64,000 nt of DNA from Streptomyces violaceorubidus (GCF_000717995.1 NZ_JODM01000022.1:1-64000); one strand, 5' to 3'; counted from the first letter of the stretch, positions 28,416 through 36,887 are shown. Notes: generated from the sequence alone by a model not told the origin. Numbers and translations are program-made.

Positions 28416-28427
28416 CGTAGTGACTAT
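28411..28427. promoter_or_regulatory. Palindromic operator over the -10 box, probable NrtR site
   Basis: ATAGTC and GACTAT form 6-bp inverted arms around a 5-nt spacer, directly over the -10 and start site. NrtR regulators of actinobacteria bind TAGTC-type palindromes, and the gene immediately downstream encodes a NUDIX-winged-helix protein of that class. Autoregulation of the nrtR-draG-nucleotidyltransferase unit is therefore the simplest inference. Confidence 0.75.
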
Positions 28428-28444
28428 TAAGGGGGTGGGCGTTC

Positions 28445-29164
28445 GTGCGCGGCTACGACAAGCACGCTTTCGAACCCTTCGCCGTCACCGTCGACCTCGC
28501 CGTCCTCACCCTGCGCGCGGGCGCGCTGCACGTGCTGCTCGTCGAGCGGGGACAGGAGCCGTACGCGGGCCGCTGGGCGCTCCCCGGCGGTTTCCTGCTC
28601 CCCGAGGAGTCGGCGGAGACGGCCGCCCGCAGGGAGCTGGCCGAGGAGACCGGCCTGGCGGACGTGACCGGGCTGCACCTGGAGCAGCTGCGGACCTACA
28701 GCGAACCCGCCCGCGACCCCCGCATGCGGGTCGTGTCCGTGGCCTTCGCCGCCCTGCTGCCGAACCCGCCCGAACCGCGCGGCGGCGGTGACGCGGCCGA
28801 GGCCCGCTGGGTGCCGTACGACAAGGCCCAGGGCCTCGCCTTCGACCACGACCGGATCCTGGCCGACGCCCGGGACCGCGTCGGCGCCAAGCTGGAGTAC
28901 ACCTGCCTGGCCACCGCCTTCTGCCCGGCCGAGTTCACCCTCGGCGAGCTGCAAGGGGTCTACGAGACGGTGTGGGGCACGGCCCTGGACCGGCCCAACT
29001 TCCGCCGCAAGGTCCTCGCCACCCCCGGTTTCGTCGAGCCCGTCCCGGGCGCCGCCCGCCTGACCGGAGGCCGCGGCAAGCCCGCCGCCCTGTACCGCGC
29101 GGGCCCCGCCACCAGCCTGCACCCGCCCCTGCCGCGCACCCCTCGGGAAGGACGCCCCGCATGA
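28445..29164 (+). CDS. nrtR: NrtR-type NUDIX-winged-helix regulator
   Basis: The 239-aa protein starts at GTG 28445. Residues ~10-145 are a NUDIX domain; its box GFLLPEESAETAARRELAEE with TGL retains all the metal-binding glutamates. Residues ~160-225 form the NrtR-type winged helix (FTLGELQGVYETVWGTALDR then PNFRRKVLATPGF). NrtR proteins sense ADP-ribose or related NAD metabolites through the NUDIX fold and repress NAD-linked genes. Because the box is complete, residual hydrolase activity cannot be excluded. It overlaps the ADP-ribosylglycohydrolase gene by four bases. Confidence 0.88.
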   Translation: MRGYDKHAFEPFAVTVDLAVLTLRAGALHVLLVERGQEPYAGRWALPGGFLLPEESAETAARRELAEETGLADVTGLHLEQLRTYSEPARDPRMRVVSVAFAALLPNPPEPRGGGDAAEARWVPYDKAQGLAFDHDRILADARDRVGAKLEYTCLATAFCPAEFTLGELQGVYETVWGTALDRPNFRRKVLATPGFVEPVPGAARLTGGRGKPAALYRAGPATSLHPPLPRTPREGRPA

Positions 29165-30183
29165 CCACCACCACCGGCACCAAGCGCGCCGCCACCGGAG
29201 CGCTCACCGGCCTCGCCCTCGGCGACGCGCTGGGTTTCCCGACCGAGTTCAACGACGTCCCGGCGATCCTCGCCAAGTGCGGCCCCTGGCGGGAGATGGC
29301 GCTGCCCCGGCCCGCGATCGTCACCGACGACACCCAGATGACGCTGGCGCTGGGCAGGGGGCTGCGGGCGGCCATGGACCGGGGCGTGCTGGCACCCGAG
29401 AGCATGACCGGGCCGGTACGGCAGGAGTTCATCGCCTGGAACCGCTCACCGGACAACAACCGGGCCCCCGGCAACACCTGCATCAGGGCCTGCGACCTGC
29501 TGGAGCGGGCCGAGAGCCCCTGGCAGGAGGCCAGCCAGATCCACTCCAAGGGCTGCGGCGCCAACATGCGGGTCGCACCGGTCGGCCTCGTGCCCGGCCT
29601 CAGCGACGAACAGCGCGCGGGCGCCGCCCAGTTGCAGTCCGCGCTCACCCACGGCCACCCCACCGCGCTCGCCGCCTCCGACCTCACCGCGTACGCCGTA
29701 CGGCTGCTCGCCGAGGGCGCCGAGCCGACCGGCCTCGTCGGGCGGCTGCGCTCGTACGCCTACGACAACCGCACCCGCTACCACGAGCGCTGGCTCGGCG
29801 ACCTGTGGACCCGCGCCCAGGACCCGACGCCCGAGCACTTCATCGCGCGCGGCTGGGACGAGTGCCTGGCCACCCTCGACCGGCTCCAGGAGGCGGTGCG
29901 TACCGTCTCGCCCGAGACCGACCCCTGCCGGGCCGTCGGCGAGGGCTGGATCGCCGAGGAGGCCATGGCGGCCGGGCTGCTCTGCTTCCTGCTCTTCGTC
30001 GACGAGCCGCTGACCGCCCTGCGGCGCGGCGCCTGCACCTCCGGCGACTCCGACTCCATCGCCTGCCTCGCGGGCGCCTTCGCGGGCGCGCACCTGGGGG
30101 CCGACGCCTGGCCGGCCGACTGGGCGGACCGCGTCGAGTACCGGGGCGACCTGCTGGCCCTCGGAGCGCTCTGGGACGCTTGA
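29161..30183 (+). CDS. ADP-ribosylglycohydrolase (DraG/ARH family)
   Basis: The 340-aa enzyme belongs to the DraG/ARH3 family, which removes ADP-ribose from protein, nucleic acid or small-molecule acceptors using a two-metal site. The metal ligands are visible: TDDTQMTLALG (~55-65) near the N-terminus and GDSDSIACLAGAFAGA (~296-311) near the C-terminus; ALTGLALGDALGFPTEF opens the domain. ATG 29161 overlaps the nrtR stop (ATGA). The acceptor substrate is unknown; context with NrtR and a nucleotidyltransferase points to ADP-ribose metabolism or signalling. Confidence 0.9.
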   Translation: MTTTTGTKRAATGALTGLALGDALGFPTEFNDVPAILAKCGPWREMALPRPAIVTDDTQMTLALGRGLRAAMDRGVLAPESMTGPVRQEFIAWNRSPDNNRAPGNTCIRACDLLERAESPWQEASQIHSKGCGANMRVAPVGLVPGLSDEQRAGAAQLQSALTHGHPTALAASDLTAYAVRLLAEGAEPTGLVGRLRSYAYDNRTRYHERWLGDLWTRAQDPTPEHFIARGWDECLATLDRLQEAVRTVSPETDPCRAVGEGWIAEEAMAAGLLCFLLFVDEPLTALRRGACTSGDSDSIACLAGAFAGAHLGADAWPADWADRVEYRGDLLALGALWDA

Positions 30184-30187
30184 GCAC

Positions 30188-30940
30188 ATGATCGACGCCC
30201 TGGACATCGACCTGGCGCCGGTGGTGGCCGAACAGCCCTTCCCGGTGCTGTTCGCCACCGTCTCCGGCGCCCACCTCTACGGCTTCCCCTCCCGCGACTC
30301 CGACGTCGATCTGCGCGGCGTCCACCTGCTGCCCGCCGCCGACCTGGTCGGGCTGCGCGAGCCGGAGGAGACCCGGTCGCGGATGTGGGACCGGGACGGC
30401 GTCGAGATGGACCTGGTCACCCACGACCTGCGCAAGTTCGTCCGGCTGATGCTCCGCCGCAACGGCTACGTGCTGGAGCAGCTGCTGTCGCCGCTGGTCG
30501 TGCACACCACCGAGGCGCACCGGGAACTGGCCGGACACGCGCCGGGCGTCCTCACCCGCCACCACGCCCACCACTACCGGGGGTTCGCACAGACCCAGTG
30601 GCGGCTGTTCGAGAGGACCGGCCAGCTGAAGCCGCTCCTGTACACCTTCCGGGTGCTGCTCACCGGCATCCACCTGATGCGCACCGGAGAGGTGCAGCCG
30701 CACCTGCCCACCCTCGTCGAAGCGGTGGACGCCGCCCCCGCCTACCTGCCCGAACTGGTCGCCGCCAAGGCCGCACACGAGCACGGGGTCGCCGACGTCG
30801 ACCACGCGCGCGTGCGGGCCGACGTGGAGCGGCTGCACGCCGTGCTGGACGAGGCGCAGGCCGCGTCAGCCCTCCCCGACGCGCCGACCGCGTACGACGC
30901 CCTGCACGACTTCGTCGTACGGACCCGGCTGGAGCGCTGA
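30188..30940 (+). CDS. Predicted nucleotidyltransferase (YcgL/COG3541 type)
   Basis: The 250-aa protein has a minimal nucleotidyltransferase core: SGAHLYGFPSRDSDVDLRGV (~27-46) supplies the G[SA]..G-x-D-x-D pattern and VEMDLVTHDLRKFVRL supplies the third acidic residue. The C-terminal half is helical (LLYTFRVLLTGIHLMRTGEV). This is the COG3541 group of the DNA polymerase beta superfamily; substrates are unproven. It starts four bases after the draG-like stop and is surely cotranscribed with it. Its last 75 bp overlap a convergent paralogue, and both proteins share the C-terminal pattern DF[VL]VRTR. Confidence 0.85.
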   Translation: MIDALDIDLAPVVAEQPFPVLFATVSGAHLYGFPSRDSDVDLRGVHLLPAADLVGLREPEETRSRMWDRDGVEMDLVTHDLRKFVRLMLRRNGYVLEQLLSPLVVHTTEAHRELAGHAPGVLTRHHAHHYRGFAQTQWRLFERTGQLKPLLYTFRVLLTGIHLMRTGEVQPHLPTLVEAVDAAPAYLPELVAAKAAHEHGVADVDHARVRADVERLHAVLDEAQAASALPDAPTAYDALHDFVVRTRLER

Positions 30941-31609
30941 GGCGCGGCGGGTGCGGACCAGGAAGTCCTCGACGCGGCGCCGGTCCGGCTCCTCGGGCAG
31001 GGGACTGCGTGCGGCGGCCTCCTCGCCCTCCCGCACCAGGCGGTTCATCCGCGCCTCCACCTCGGGCCAGGGCACCTCGCCGCGCTTCACGGCGAGCAGG
31101 GTGTCACGGTCCTCGCCGACGTCGATCGTCAGGGCGCCCGTGCGCAGCAGGTCGCGGGCGCTCGTCAGGAGCCGCAGCAGATGCATCGCGTGCTTCCAGC
31201 GCGGGGCGCCGTGGACGCGCACATCGGCGTCCAGCTTGCGGCGCTGGCCGTGCGCGTACCGCGTGAACGTCTCGTGCACCCGGCGGGAGAGGAACGCCCC
31301 GCGCAGGGCGAGCAGTTCGCGGCCCGTGTCGTCCACCCGCTCCACGAAGGGGGAGTGCAGGCATTCCAGGATGTTCGGGTTCGCCCGCAGGGCCAGCTCG
31401 CAGAAGCGCTCCAGCTCCCAGCTGAACCGCTCCTCGCCGGGGCCCTCCACATGCGTCGGCGGCTTCTCGAAGCGCCAGAACAGCGCGGTCGGCGCGAGGA
31501 AGACCCCCCGCCGGTCCGTGTCGCTGTCCTCCGTCGCCAGACCGAAGGCGCGCGAACCCATGACACAGGCGTAGATCGTGTGGTCGCGGACCAGGGTCTC
31601 GGGGCGCAT
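30866..31609 (-). CDS. Predicted nucleotidyltransferase, convergent paralogue
   Basis: The 247-aa protein starts at ATG 31609. Its core CVMGSRAFGLATEDSDTDRRGV (~14-35) carries the nucleotidyltransferase G-S and D-x-D residues, and HLLRLLTSARDLLRTGAL matches the helical half of the gene at 30188, so the two are COG3541 paralogues. Conserved sequence seems to end at VEDFLVRTRRAS; the last ~24 residues are read antisense through the end of the other gene, which suggests a lost stop codon. The Rieske-type gene lies 22 bp upstream on the same strand. Substrate unknown. Confidence 0.85.
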   Translation of the reverse strand: MRPETLVRDHTIYACVMGSRAFGLATEDSDTDRRGVFLAPTALFWRFEKPPTHVEGPGEERFSWELERFCELALRANPNILECLHSPFVERVDDTGRELLALRGAFLSRRVHETFTRYAHGQRRKLDADVRVHGAPRWKHAMHLLRLLTSARDLLRTGALTIDVGEDRDTLLAVKRGEVPWPEVEARMNRLVREGEEAAARSPLPEEPDRRRVEDFLVRTRRASALQPGPYDEVVQGVVRGRRVGEG

Positions 31610-31631
31610 GGCCGGAGCGTACGCGGGCGGC

Positions 31632-32024
31632 TCAGGCCAGGCGGACCGAATTTCCCTCCACCGTGATCCGCTTCCCGGGCAGCGGCTTTGTGGCCGGACC
31701 CCGCACCACCGAGCCGTCGGCCACGGCGAACCTGCTGCCGTGGCAGGCGCAGTCGATGGTGCCGTCCCGCACGTCCGACACGATGCAGCCCTGATGGGTG
31801 CAGACCGCCGAGAACGCCTTGAACTCGCCCTTCCGCGGCTGGGTCACCACGATCCTCTCCTCGGTGAGGACCTTGCCGCCGGCGACCGGGATGTCGCCCG
31901 TGGACGCCAGTTCCTGCCCCGAGGAGGCGGCCGAGGAGTCGCCGTCACCGCCCCCGCACCCCGCGCAGAGCGCCGCCGCGCCCGCGCAGCGAAGGACCGT
32001 ACGGCGGCTCGGGGTGTGGGTCAT
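31632..32024 (-). CDS. Rieske [2Fe-2S] secreted protein with Tat-like signal
   Basis: This 130-aa protein starts at ATG 32024, with GGAG eight bases upstream; the open frame continues upstream without support. An N-terminal twin-arginine signal (SRRTVLRCAGAAALCAGCGG) exports it folded; the cysteine after CAG may be lipidated, although the -3 position is atypical. The Rieske ligands are CTHQGC (~73) and CACHGS (~92), which bind a [2Fe-2S] cluster. Small exported Rieske proteins of this kind are common in Streptomyces; the redox partner is unknown. It precedes the nucleotidyltransferase gene by 22 bp. Confidence 0.9.
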   Translation of the reverse strand: MTHTPSRRTVLRCAGAAALCAGCGGGDGDSSAASSGQELASTGDIPVAGGKVLTEERIVVTQPRKGEFKAFSAVCTHQGCIVSDVRDGTIDCACHGSRFAVADGSVVRGPATKPLPGKRITVEGNSVRLA

Positions 32025-32167
32025 CTCACGACTCCGGGGGGAGGTTGAAGGGGCCGCCGCCAGCGTCTCAGGAGACGGGCGCCGCGGGCCGGTACCCGGC
32101 GGGCTGACTAGGCTGGACGGACCAAGAACCGATACACGCGTCAGCAACGTCAGCAAGGAGCATCGCC

Positions 32168-32530
32168 GTGGCGGTACGAGCGGTCCGGGGCGCCGTCCAA
32201 CTGGAGCGGGACGAGGCGGGGCACATGGACGAGCAGGTCGCGGCCCTGCTGACCACCCTCATGGAGCGCAACGGCCTGGCGGTCGACGACCTGATCAGCC
32301 TGTGGTTCACCGCCACCCCCGACCTGCACAGCGACTTCCCGGCCGCCGCGGCCCGCGGGCTCGGCATCACCGACGTGCCGCTGATCTGCGCCCAGGAGCT
32401 GGACGTCGAGGGCGCCATGCCCCGCGTGGTGCGTGTCCTCGCCCACATCGAGTCCGACCGGCCCCGCACCGAGATCGCCCACGTCTACCTCGGCGCCGCC
32501 GCGGCCCTGCGCAAGGACATCGCCCAGTGA
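32168..32530 (+). CDS. aroH: Chorismate mutase, AroH class
   Basis: This 120-aa monofunctional enzyme converts chorismate to prephenate. GTG 32168 follows AAGGAG (32155-32160). The trimeric AroH fold is recognised by VRAVRGAVQLERDE (active-site Arg near residue 6), LWFTATPDLHSDFPA, VPLICAQELDVEGAMPRVVR (Glu and Arg of the active site) and HVYLGAAAALRKD (Tyr). The product feeds prephenate dehydrogenase, whose start codon overlaps the stop by four bases, making a two-gene tyrosine-branch unit. Confidence 0.93.
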   Translation: MAVRAVRGAVQLERDEAGHMDEQVAALLTTLMERNGLAVDDLISLWFTATPDLHSDFPAAAARGLGITDVPLICAQELDVEGAMPRVVRVLAHIESDRPRTEIAHVYLGAAAALRKDIAQ

Positions 32531-33612
32531 GAACCGCACTCGTCATCGGCACCGGCCTCATCGGCACCTCCGCCGCCCTCGCCCTCACCGCCCGGGGCGT
32601 CACCGTCCACCTCGCCGACCACGACCCCGGGCAGGCCCGTACCGCCGCCGCGCTCGGCGCCGGCACCGACGAGGCGCCGGGCGGCCCGGTCGACCTCGCG
32701 ATCGTCGCCGCCCCGCCCGCCCTGGTGGCCGACGTGCTCGCCGACGCCATGGCCCGCGGCGCCGCCCGCGGCTACATCGACGTGGCCAGCGTCAAGGGCG
32801 GCCCCCGGCGGGAGCTGGAGGCGCGCGGCGTCGACCTGTCGGCGTACATCGGCACCCACCCCATGTCCGGCCGGGAGAAGTCCGGCCCGCTGGCCGCCAC
32901 GGCCGACCTCTTCGAGGGACGCCCGTGGGTGCTGACCCCGACCCGGGACACCGACACCGAGGTGCTGAACCTCGCCCTGGAGCTGGTCTCGCACTGCCGC
33001 GCGGTGCCCGTGGTGATGGACGCCGACGCCCACGACCGCGCCGTGGCCCTCGTCTCCCACATGCCCCACCTGGTCTCCAACATGGTCGCCGCGCGCCTGG
33101 AGCACGCCGAGGAGGCCGCCGTACGGCTGTGCGGGCAGGGCATCCGCGACGTGACCCGGATCGCCGCCTCCGAGCCCCGGATGTGGATCGACATCCTCTC
33201 CGCCAACCCCGGGCCGGTCGCCGACCTGCTCACCGACGTCGCCGCCGACCTGGAGGAGACGGTGCGGGCCCTGCGCGCCCTGCAGTCCTCCGACGAGGAC
33301 AAGCGCCGCGAGGGCGGCAACGGCATCGCCGAGGTGCTGCGGCGCGGCAACGCCGGACAGGTCCGCGTCCCGGGCAAGCACGGCTCGGCCCCGGGCGTCT
33401 ACGAGACGGTGGCCGTCCTCATCGACGACCAGCCCGGCCAGCTGGCCCGCATCTTCGCGGACGCGGGGCGCGCCGGGGTCAACGTCGAGGACGTACGGAT
33501 CGAGCACGCGACCGGGCAGCAGGCGGGTCTGGTGCAGCTCATGGTCGAGCCGAAGGCCGCCGCCGTGCTCACCGCGGCCCTGAAGGAGCGGGGCTGGGCG
33601 ATCCGCCAGTGA
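32527..33612 (+). CDS. tyrA: Prephenate dehydrogenase
   Basis: The 361-aa enzyme oxidatively decarboxylates prephenate to 4-hydroxyphenylpyruvate in tyrosine synthesis. GTG 32527 overlaps the aroH stop. Residues 4-20 (ALVIGTGLIGTSAALAL) bind NAD; the catalytic region includes YIGTHPMSGREKSGP and VALVSHMPHLVSNMV. A C-terminal ACT domain (VYETVAVLIDDQPGQLARIF, ~280-355) is the expected tyrosine-feedback module. A MITE-like element lies 68 bp downstream. Confidence 0.94.
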   Translation: MRTALVIGTGLIGTSAALALTARGVTVHLADHDPGQARTAAALGAGTDEAPGGPVDLAIVAAPPALVADVLADAMARGAARGYIDVASVKGGPRRELEARGVDLSAYIGTHPMSGREKSGPLAATADLFEGRPWVLTPTRDTDTEVLNLALELVSHCRAVPVVMDADAHDRAVALVSHMPHLVSNMVAARLEHAEEAAVRLCGQGIRDVTRIAASEPRMWIDILSANPGPVADLLTDVAADLEETVRALRALQSSDEDKRREGGNGIAEVLRRGNAGQVRVPGKHGSAPGVYETVAVLIDDQPGQLARIFADAGRAGVNVEDVRIEHATGQQAGLVQLMVEPKAAAVLTAALKERGWAIRQ

Positions 33613-33680
33613 TGGCGGGCGGCACGGCGCCGCGGGAGCGTCATAGGGCTGTAAGAGGTGCCCGGCGGGCCCGGTAACCT

Positions 33681-33851
33681 AGGGCCTGTCTGATGGTTCC
33701 TGCCCGGCGACGCCTGGCACGCACGCTCGCCGCGTTGCCGAAACGCCCGCGTGGCTCCGCCACAGGGCGCTCCGGCGCCTTGCGATCGCACGTACCGGAC
33801 ACCGCCGGGGCCGCCCTCCGGGCGGGCGACGGGAATCGCCGGACAGGCCCT
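33681..33851. mobile_element. MITE-like element with 12-bp terminal inverted repeats
   Basis: AGGGCCTGTCTG at 33681-33692 is matched in inverse by CGGACAGGCCCT at 33840-33851 (11 of 12 pairs), bounding 171 bp with no gene. Similar short GGGCCTGTC-ended elements are dispersed in Streptomyces genomes, by my recollection of such sequences. No clear target-site duplication is visible. It lies between tyrA and cmk, so cmk's promoter is either inside it or upstream of it; GGTAACCT just to its left resembles a -10. Confidence 0.6.
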
Positions 33852-33913
33852 GTGCGGGACGCGCTCGCGTCCCGCGCACCACCCACCGCACCGCACCAGG
33901 AAGGTGTCCCCTC

Positions 33914-34609
33914 GTGGAAAACGGCGCCGCCCCGACCGTCCCGGCCGTGATTGTCGCCATCGACGGCCCCTCCGGCACGGGCAAGTCGAGCACGTCGAAG
34001 GCCGTGGCCGCACAGCTCGGCCTCAGCTACCTGGACACCGGTGCCCAGTACCGGGCGATCACCTGGTGGATGGTGACCAACGGCATCGACACCGACGACC
34101 CGCACGCCGTGGCCGCCGCGGCCGGCAAGCCCGAGATCGTCTCCGGCACCGACCCGGCCGCCCCGACCATCACGGTCGACGGCGTGGACGTGGCCGGCCC
34201 GATCCGCACCCAGGAGGTCACCTCCAAGGTCAGCGCGGTCAGCGCCGTGCCGGAGATCCGCGCCCGCATCACCGAGCTGCAGCGCTCCATCGCCGCCGCC
34301 GCGCCGCTCGGTATCGTCGTCGAGGGCCGCGACATCGGCACCACCGTGCTGCCCGACGCCGACCTGAAGATCTTCCTCACCGCGTCGGCCGAGGCCCGCG
34401 CCGCCCGCCGCAGCGGCGAGCTGAAGGGCGCCGACGTCAACGCCACCCGCGAGGCCCTGATCAAGCGGGACGCGGCCGACTCCAGCCGCAAGACCTCCCC
34501 GCTGGCCAAGGCCGGCGACGCGGTCGAGGTGGACACCACCGCCCTCACCCTCCCGCAGGTCATCGAGTGCGTCGTCACTCTCGTCGAGGAGAAGCGGGCG
34601 GGGAAGTGA
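33914..34609 (+). CDS. cmk: Cytidylate kinase
   Basis: The 231-aa enzyme phosphorylates CMP and dCMP. GTG 33914 follows AGGAAGG (33898-33904). The P-loop IDGPSGTGKSSTSKAVA (~16-32), the CMP-binding YLDTGAQYRAITWW, the EGRDIGTTVLPDADLKIFLT segment and the lid RDAADSSRKTSPL are all family signatures. It overlaps the acyltransferase gene by four bases, and der follows, the conserved cmk-plsC-der order of actinobacteria. Confidence 0.95.
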   Translation: MENGAAPTVPAVIVAIDGPSGTGKSSTSKAVAAQLGLSYLDTGAQYRAITWWMVTNGIDTDDPHAVAAAAGKPEIVSGTDPAAPTITVDGVDVAGPIRTQEVTSKVSAVSAVPEIRARITELQRSIAAAAPLGIVVEGRDIGTTVLPDADLKIFLTASAEARAARRSGELKGADVNATREALIKRDAADSSRKTSPLAKAGDAVEVDTTALTLPQVIECVVTLVEEKRAGK

Positions 34610-35268
34610 CCGCATCCTCCACAGCGCCCGTCCCCTCCGAGAAGGGCGCCGAGGTCGGCCGGCGCATCGGCGTCGGCCTGATGTACGGGCTGTGGAAGCC
34701 GCGCGTGCTCGGCGCCTGGCGGGTGCCCGCCACCGGCCCGGTGATCTACGCCGTCAACCACGCGCACAACATCGACGGCCCGATGGTCATGGGGGTCGCT
34801 CCCCGGCCGACGCACTTCCTGATCAAGAAGGAGGCCTTCGTCGGCCCGCTCGGACGGTTCCTGACCGGCATCGGCCAGCTGAAGGTGGACCGCCACTCCA
34901 CCGACCGCGCTGCGATAGGACAGGCGCTCGGCGTGCTGGCGGACGGCGGGGTCCTCGGCATCTTCCCGGAGGGCACCCGGGGCGAGGGCGACTTCGCCTC
35001 GCTGCGCGCCGGGCTCGCGTACTTCGCGGTGCGCAGCGGCGCGCCGATCGTCCCGGTCGCGGTGCTGGGAAGCACGGACCGTCCCGGACGGTTGATAAAG
35101 GCGCTGCCCCCGCTGCGCTCCCGCGTCGACGTCGTCTTCGGCGACCCGTTCGACGCGGGCGACGGCAGTGGGCGGCGCACCCGCAAGGCCCTGGACGAGG
35201 CAACCGAACGCATCCAGAAGCAGCTCACCGCGCACCTGGAAAACGCCAGGCGCCTCACCGGGCGCTGA
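34606..35268 (+). CDS. plsC: 1-acylglycerol-3-phosphate acyltransferase family protein
   Basis: The 220-aa protein starts at GTG 34606 over the cmk stop. The four PlsC motifs are present: NHAHNIDGP (H-x4-D, ~50), GRFLTGIGQLKVDR, FPEGTRGEG (~121) and IVPVAVLGS. It transfers an acyl chain to lysophosphatidate or a related acceptor at the membrane face; no convincing transmembrane helix is seen apart from the N-terminal amphipathic stretch. Whether it is the main PlsC of phospholipid synthesis or a paralogue is not decidable here. Confidence 0.9.
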   Translation: MTASSTAPVPSEKGAEVGRRIGVGLMYGLWKPRVLGAWRVPATGPVIYAVNHAHNIDGPMVMGVAPRPTHFLIKKEAFVGPLGRFLTGIGQLKVDRHSTDRAAIGQALGVLADGGVLGIFPEGTRGEGDFASLRAGLAYFAVRSGAPIVPVAVLGSTDRPGRLIKALPPLRSRVDVVFGDPFDAGDGSGRRTRKALDEATERIQKQLTAHLENARRLTGR

Positions 35269-35341
35269 GTGACACTTGAGTAGTGGATCACCCGGTACAG
35301 GGTGCGCCACCGATCACCACGATGAACGAGGTACGGACTTC

Positions 35342-36820
35342 ATGAACGACCACATCCACTCCGAGGGCTCGGGCGAGGAGCACGACCACGGGGCGCTCGG
35401 CGACGCCGAGTACGCGCAGTTCATGGAGCTGGCCGCCGAAGAGGGCTTCGACATCGAGGAGGTCGAGGGCGCGATCGAGGAGGCCGGGCACGGCCCGCTG
35501 CCCGTCCTCGCCGTCGTCGGCCGCCCCAATGTCGGCAAGTCGACCCTCGTGAACCGCATCATCGGTCGCCGCGAGGCCGTCGTCGAGGACAAGCCCGGCG
35601 TCACCCGCGACCGCGTCACCTACGAGGCCGAGTGGGCGGGCCGCCGCTTCAAGGTCGTCGACACCGGCGGCTGGGAGCAGGACGTCCTCGGCATCGACGC
35701 CTCCGTGGCCGCGCAGGCCGAGTACGCCATCGAGGCCGCCGACGCGGTCGTCTTCGTCGTGGACGCCAAGGTCGGCGCCACCGACACCGACGAGGCGGTC
35801 GTCCGGCTGCTGCGCAAGGCCGGCAAGCCCGTCGTGCTGTGCGCCAACAAGGTCGACGGCCCGAGCGGCGAGGCCGACGCCTCCTACCTGTGGTCGCTGG
35901 GCCTCGGTGAGCCGCACCCCGTCTCCGCGCTGCACGGCCGCGGCACCGGCGACATGCTGGACAGGGTCCTGGAAGCCCTGCCCGAGGCCCCGGCCCAGAC
36001 CTTCGGCACCGCCGTCGGCGGCCCGCGCCGCATCGCCCTGATCGGCCGCCCCAACGTCGGCAAGTCCTCGCTGCTGAACAAGGTCGCCGGCGAGGAGCGC
36101 GTCGTCGTCAACGAACTGGCCGGCACCACCCGCGACCCGGTCGACGAGCTGATCGAACTGGGCGGCGTCACCTGGAAGTTCGTCGACACGGCGGGCATCC
36201 GCAAGCGCGTGCACCTTCAGCAGGGCGCCGACTACTACGCCTCGCTGCGCACCGCCGCCGCCGTCGAGAAGGCGGAGGTTGCCGTGATCCTCATCGACGC
36301 CTCCGAGTCCATCTCGGTCCAGGACCAGCGGATCGTCACCATGGCCGTCGAGGCGGGCCGCGCGATCGTCGTCGCCTACAACAAGTGGGACACCCTCGAC
36401 GAGGAGCGCCGCTACTACCTGGAGCGGGAGATCGAGACGGAGCTGGGCCAGGTGGCCTGGGCGCCGCGGGTCAACGTCTCGGCGCAGACCGGCCGGCACA
36501 TGGAGAAGCTCGTCCCCGCGATCGAGACCGCCCTGGCGGGCTGGGAGACCCGGGTCCCGACGGGCCGGCTGAACGCCTTCCTGGGTGAGCTGGTCGCCGC
36601 CCACCCGCACCCGGTGCGGGGCGGCAAGCAGCCGCGGATCCTCTTCGGCACCCAGGCGGGCACCAAGCCCCCGCGGTTCGTGCTCTTCGCCTCCGGCTTC
36701 ATCGAGGCGGGCTACCGGCGCTTCATCGAGCGCCGGCTGCGTGAGGAGTTCGGCTTCGAGGGGACGCCGATCCACATCTCGGTGCGGGTCCGCGAGAAGC
36801 GCGGCGCGAAGAAGAAGTAG
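35342..36820 (+). CDS. der: Ribosome biogenesis GTPase Der (EngA)
   Basis: The 492-aa protein has two tandem GTPase domains: G1 GRPNVGKST at ~59 and again at ~233, G3 DTGG and DTAG, and G4 NKVD and NKWD. A C-terminal KH-like domain follows ([18 protein letters not shown]). Der is needed for 50S subunit assembly. Residues 1-55 are an acidic actinobacterial extension. ATG 35342 is chosen from this family pattern although its ribosome site is weak; an upstream TTG at 35276 extends the frame. A long perfect palindrome terminator follows. Confidence 0.95.
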   Translation: MNDHIHSEGSGEEHDHGALGDAEYAQFMELAAEEGFDIEEVEGAIEEAGHGPLPVLAVVGRPNVGKSTLVNRIIGRREAVVEDKPGVTRDRVTYEAEWAGRRFKVVDTGGWEQDVLGIDASVAAQAEYAIEAADAVVFVVDAKVGATDTDEAVVRLLRKAGKPVVLCANKVDGPSGEADASYLWSLGLGEPHPVSALHGRGTGDMLDRVLEALPEAPAQTFGTAVGGPRRIALIGRPNVGKSSLLNKVAGEERVVVNELAGTTRDPVDELIELGGVTWKFVDTAGIRKRVHLQQGADYYASLRTAAAVEKAEVAVILIDASESISVQDQRIVTMAVEAGRAIVVAYNKWDTLDEERRYYLEREIETELGQVAWAPRVNVSAQTGRHMEKLVPAIETALAGWETRVPTGRLNAFLGELVAAHPHPVRGGKQPRILFGTQAGTKPPRFVLFASGFIEAGYRRFIERRLREEFGFEGTPIHISVRVREKRGAKKK

Positions 36821-36826
36821 GACCAC

Positions 36827-36880
36827 CCCGGTGATGGGTGAGGGGCGCCCCGGCCGGGGCGCCCCTCACCCATCACCGGG
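36827..36880. terminator. Perfect 54-bp palindrome, bidirectional terminator
   Basis: Arms 36827-36853 and 36854-36880 are exact reverse complements over 27 bp with no spacer, so only the central GGCC can form a loop. It lies between the der stop and the convergent hypothetical gene and can end transcription from both sides. Confidence 0.88.
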
Positions 36881-36887
36881 CCTGCGG

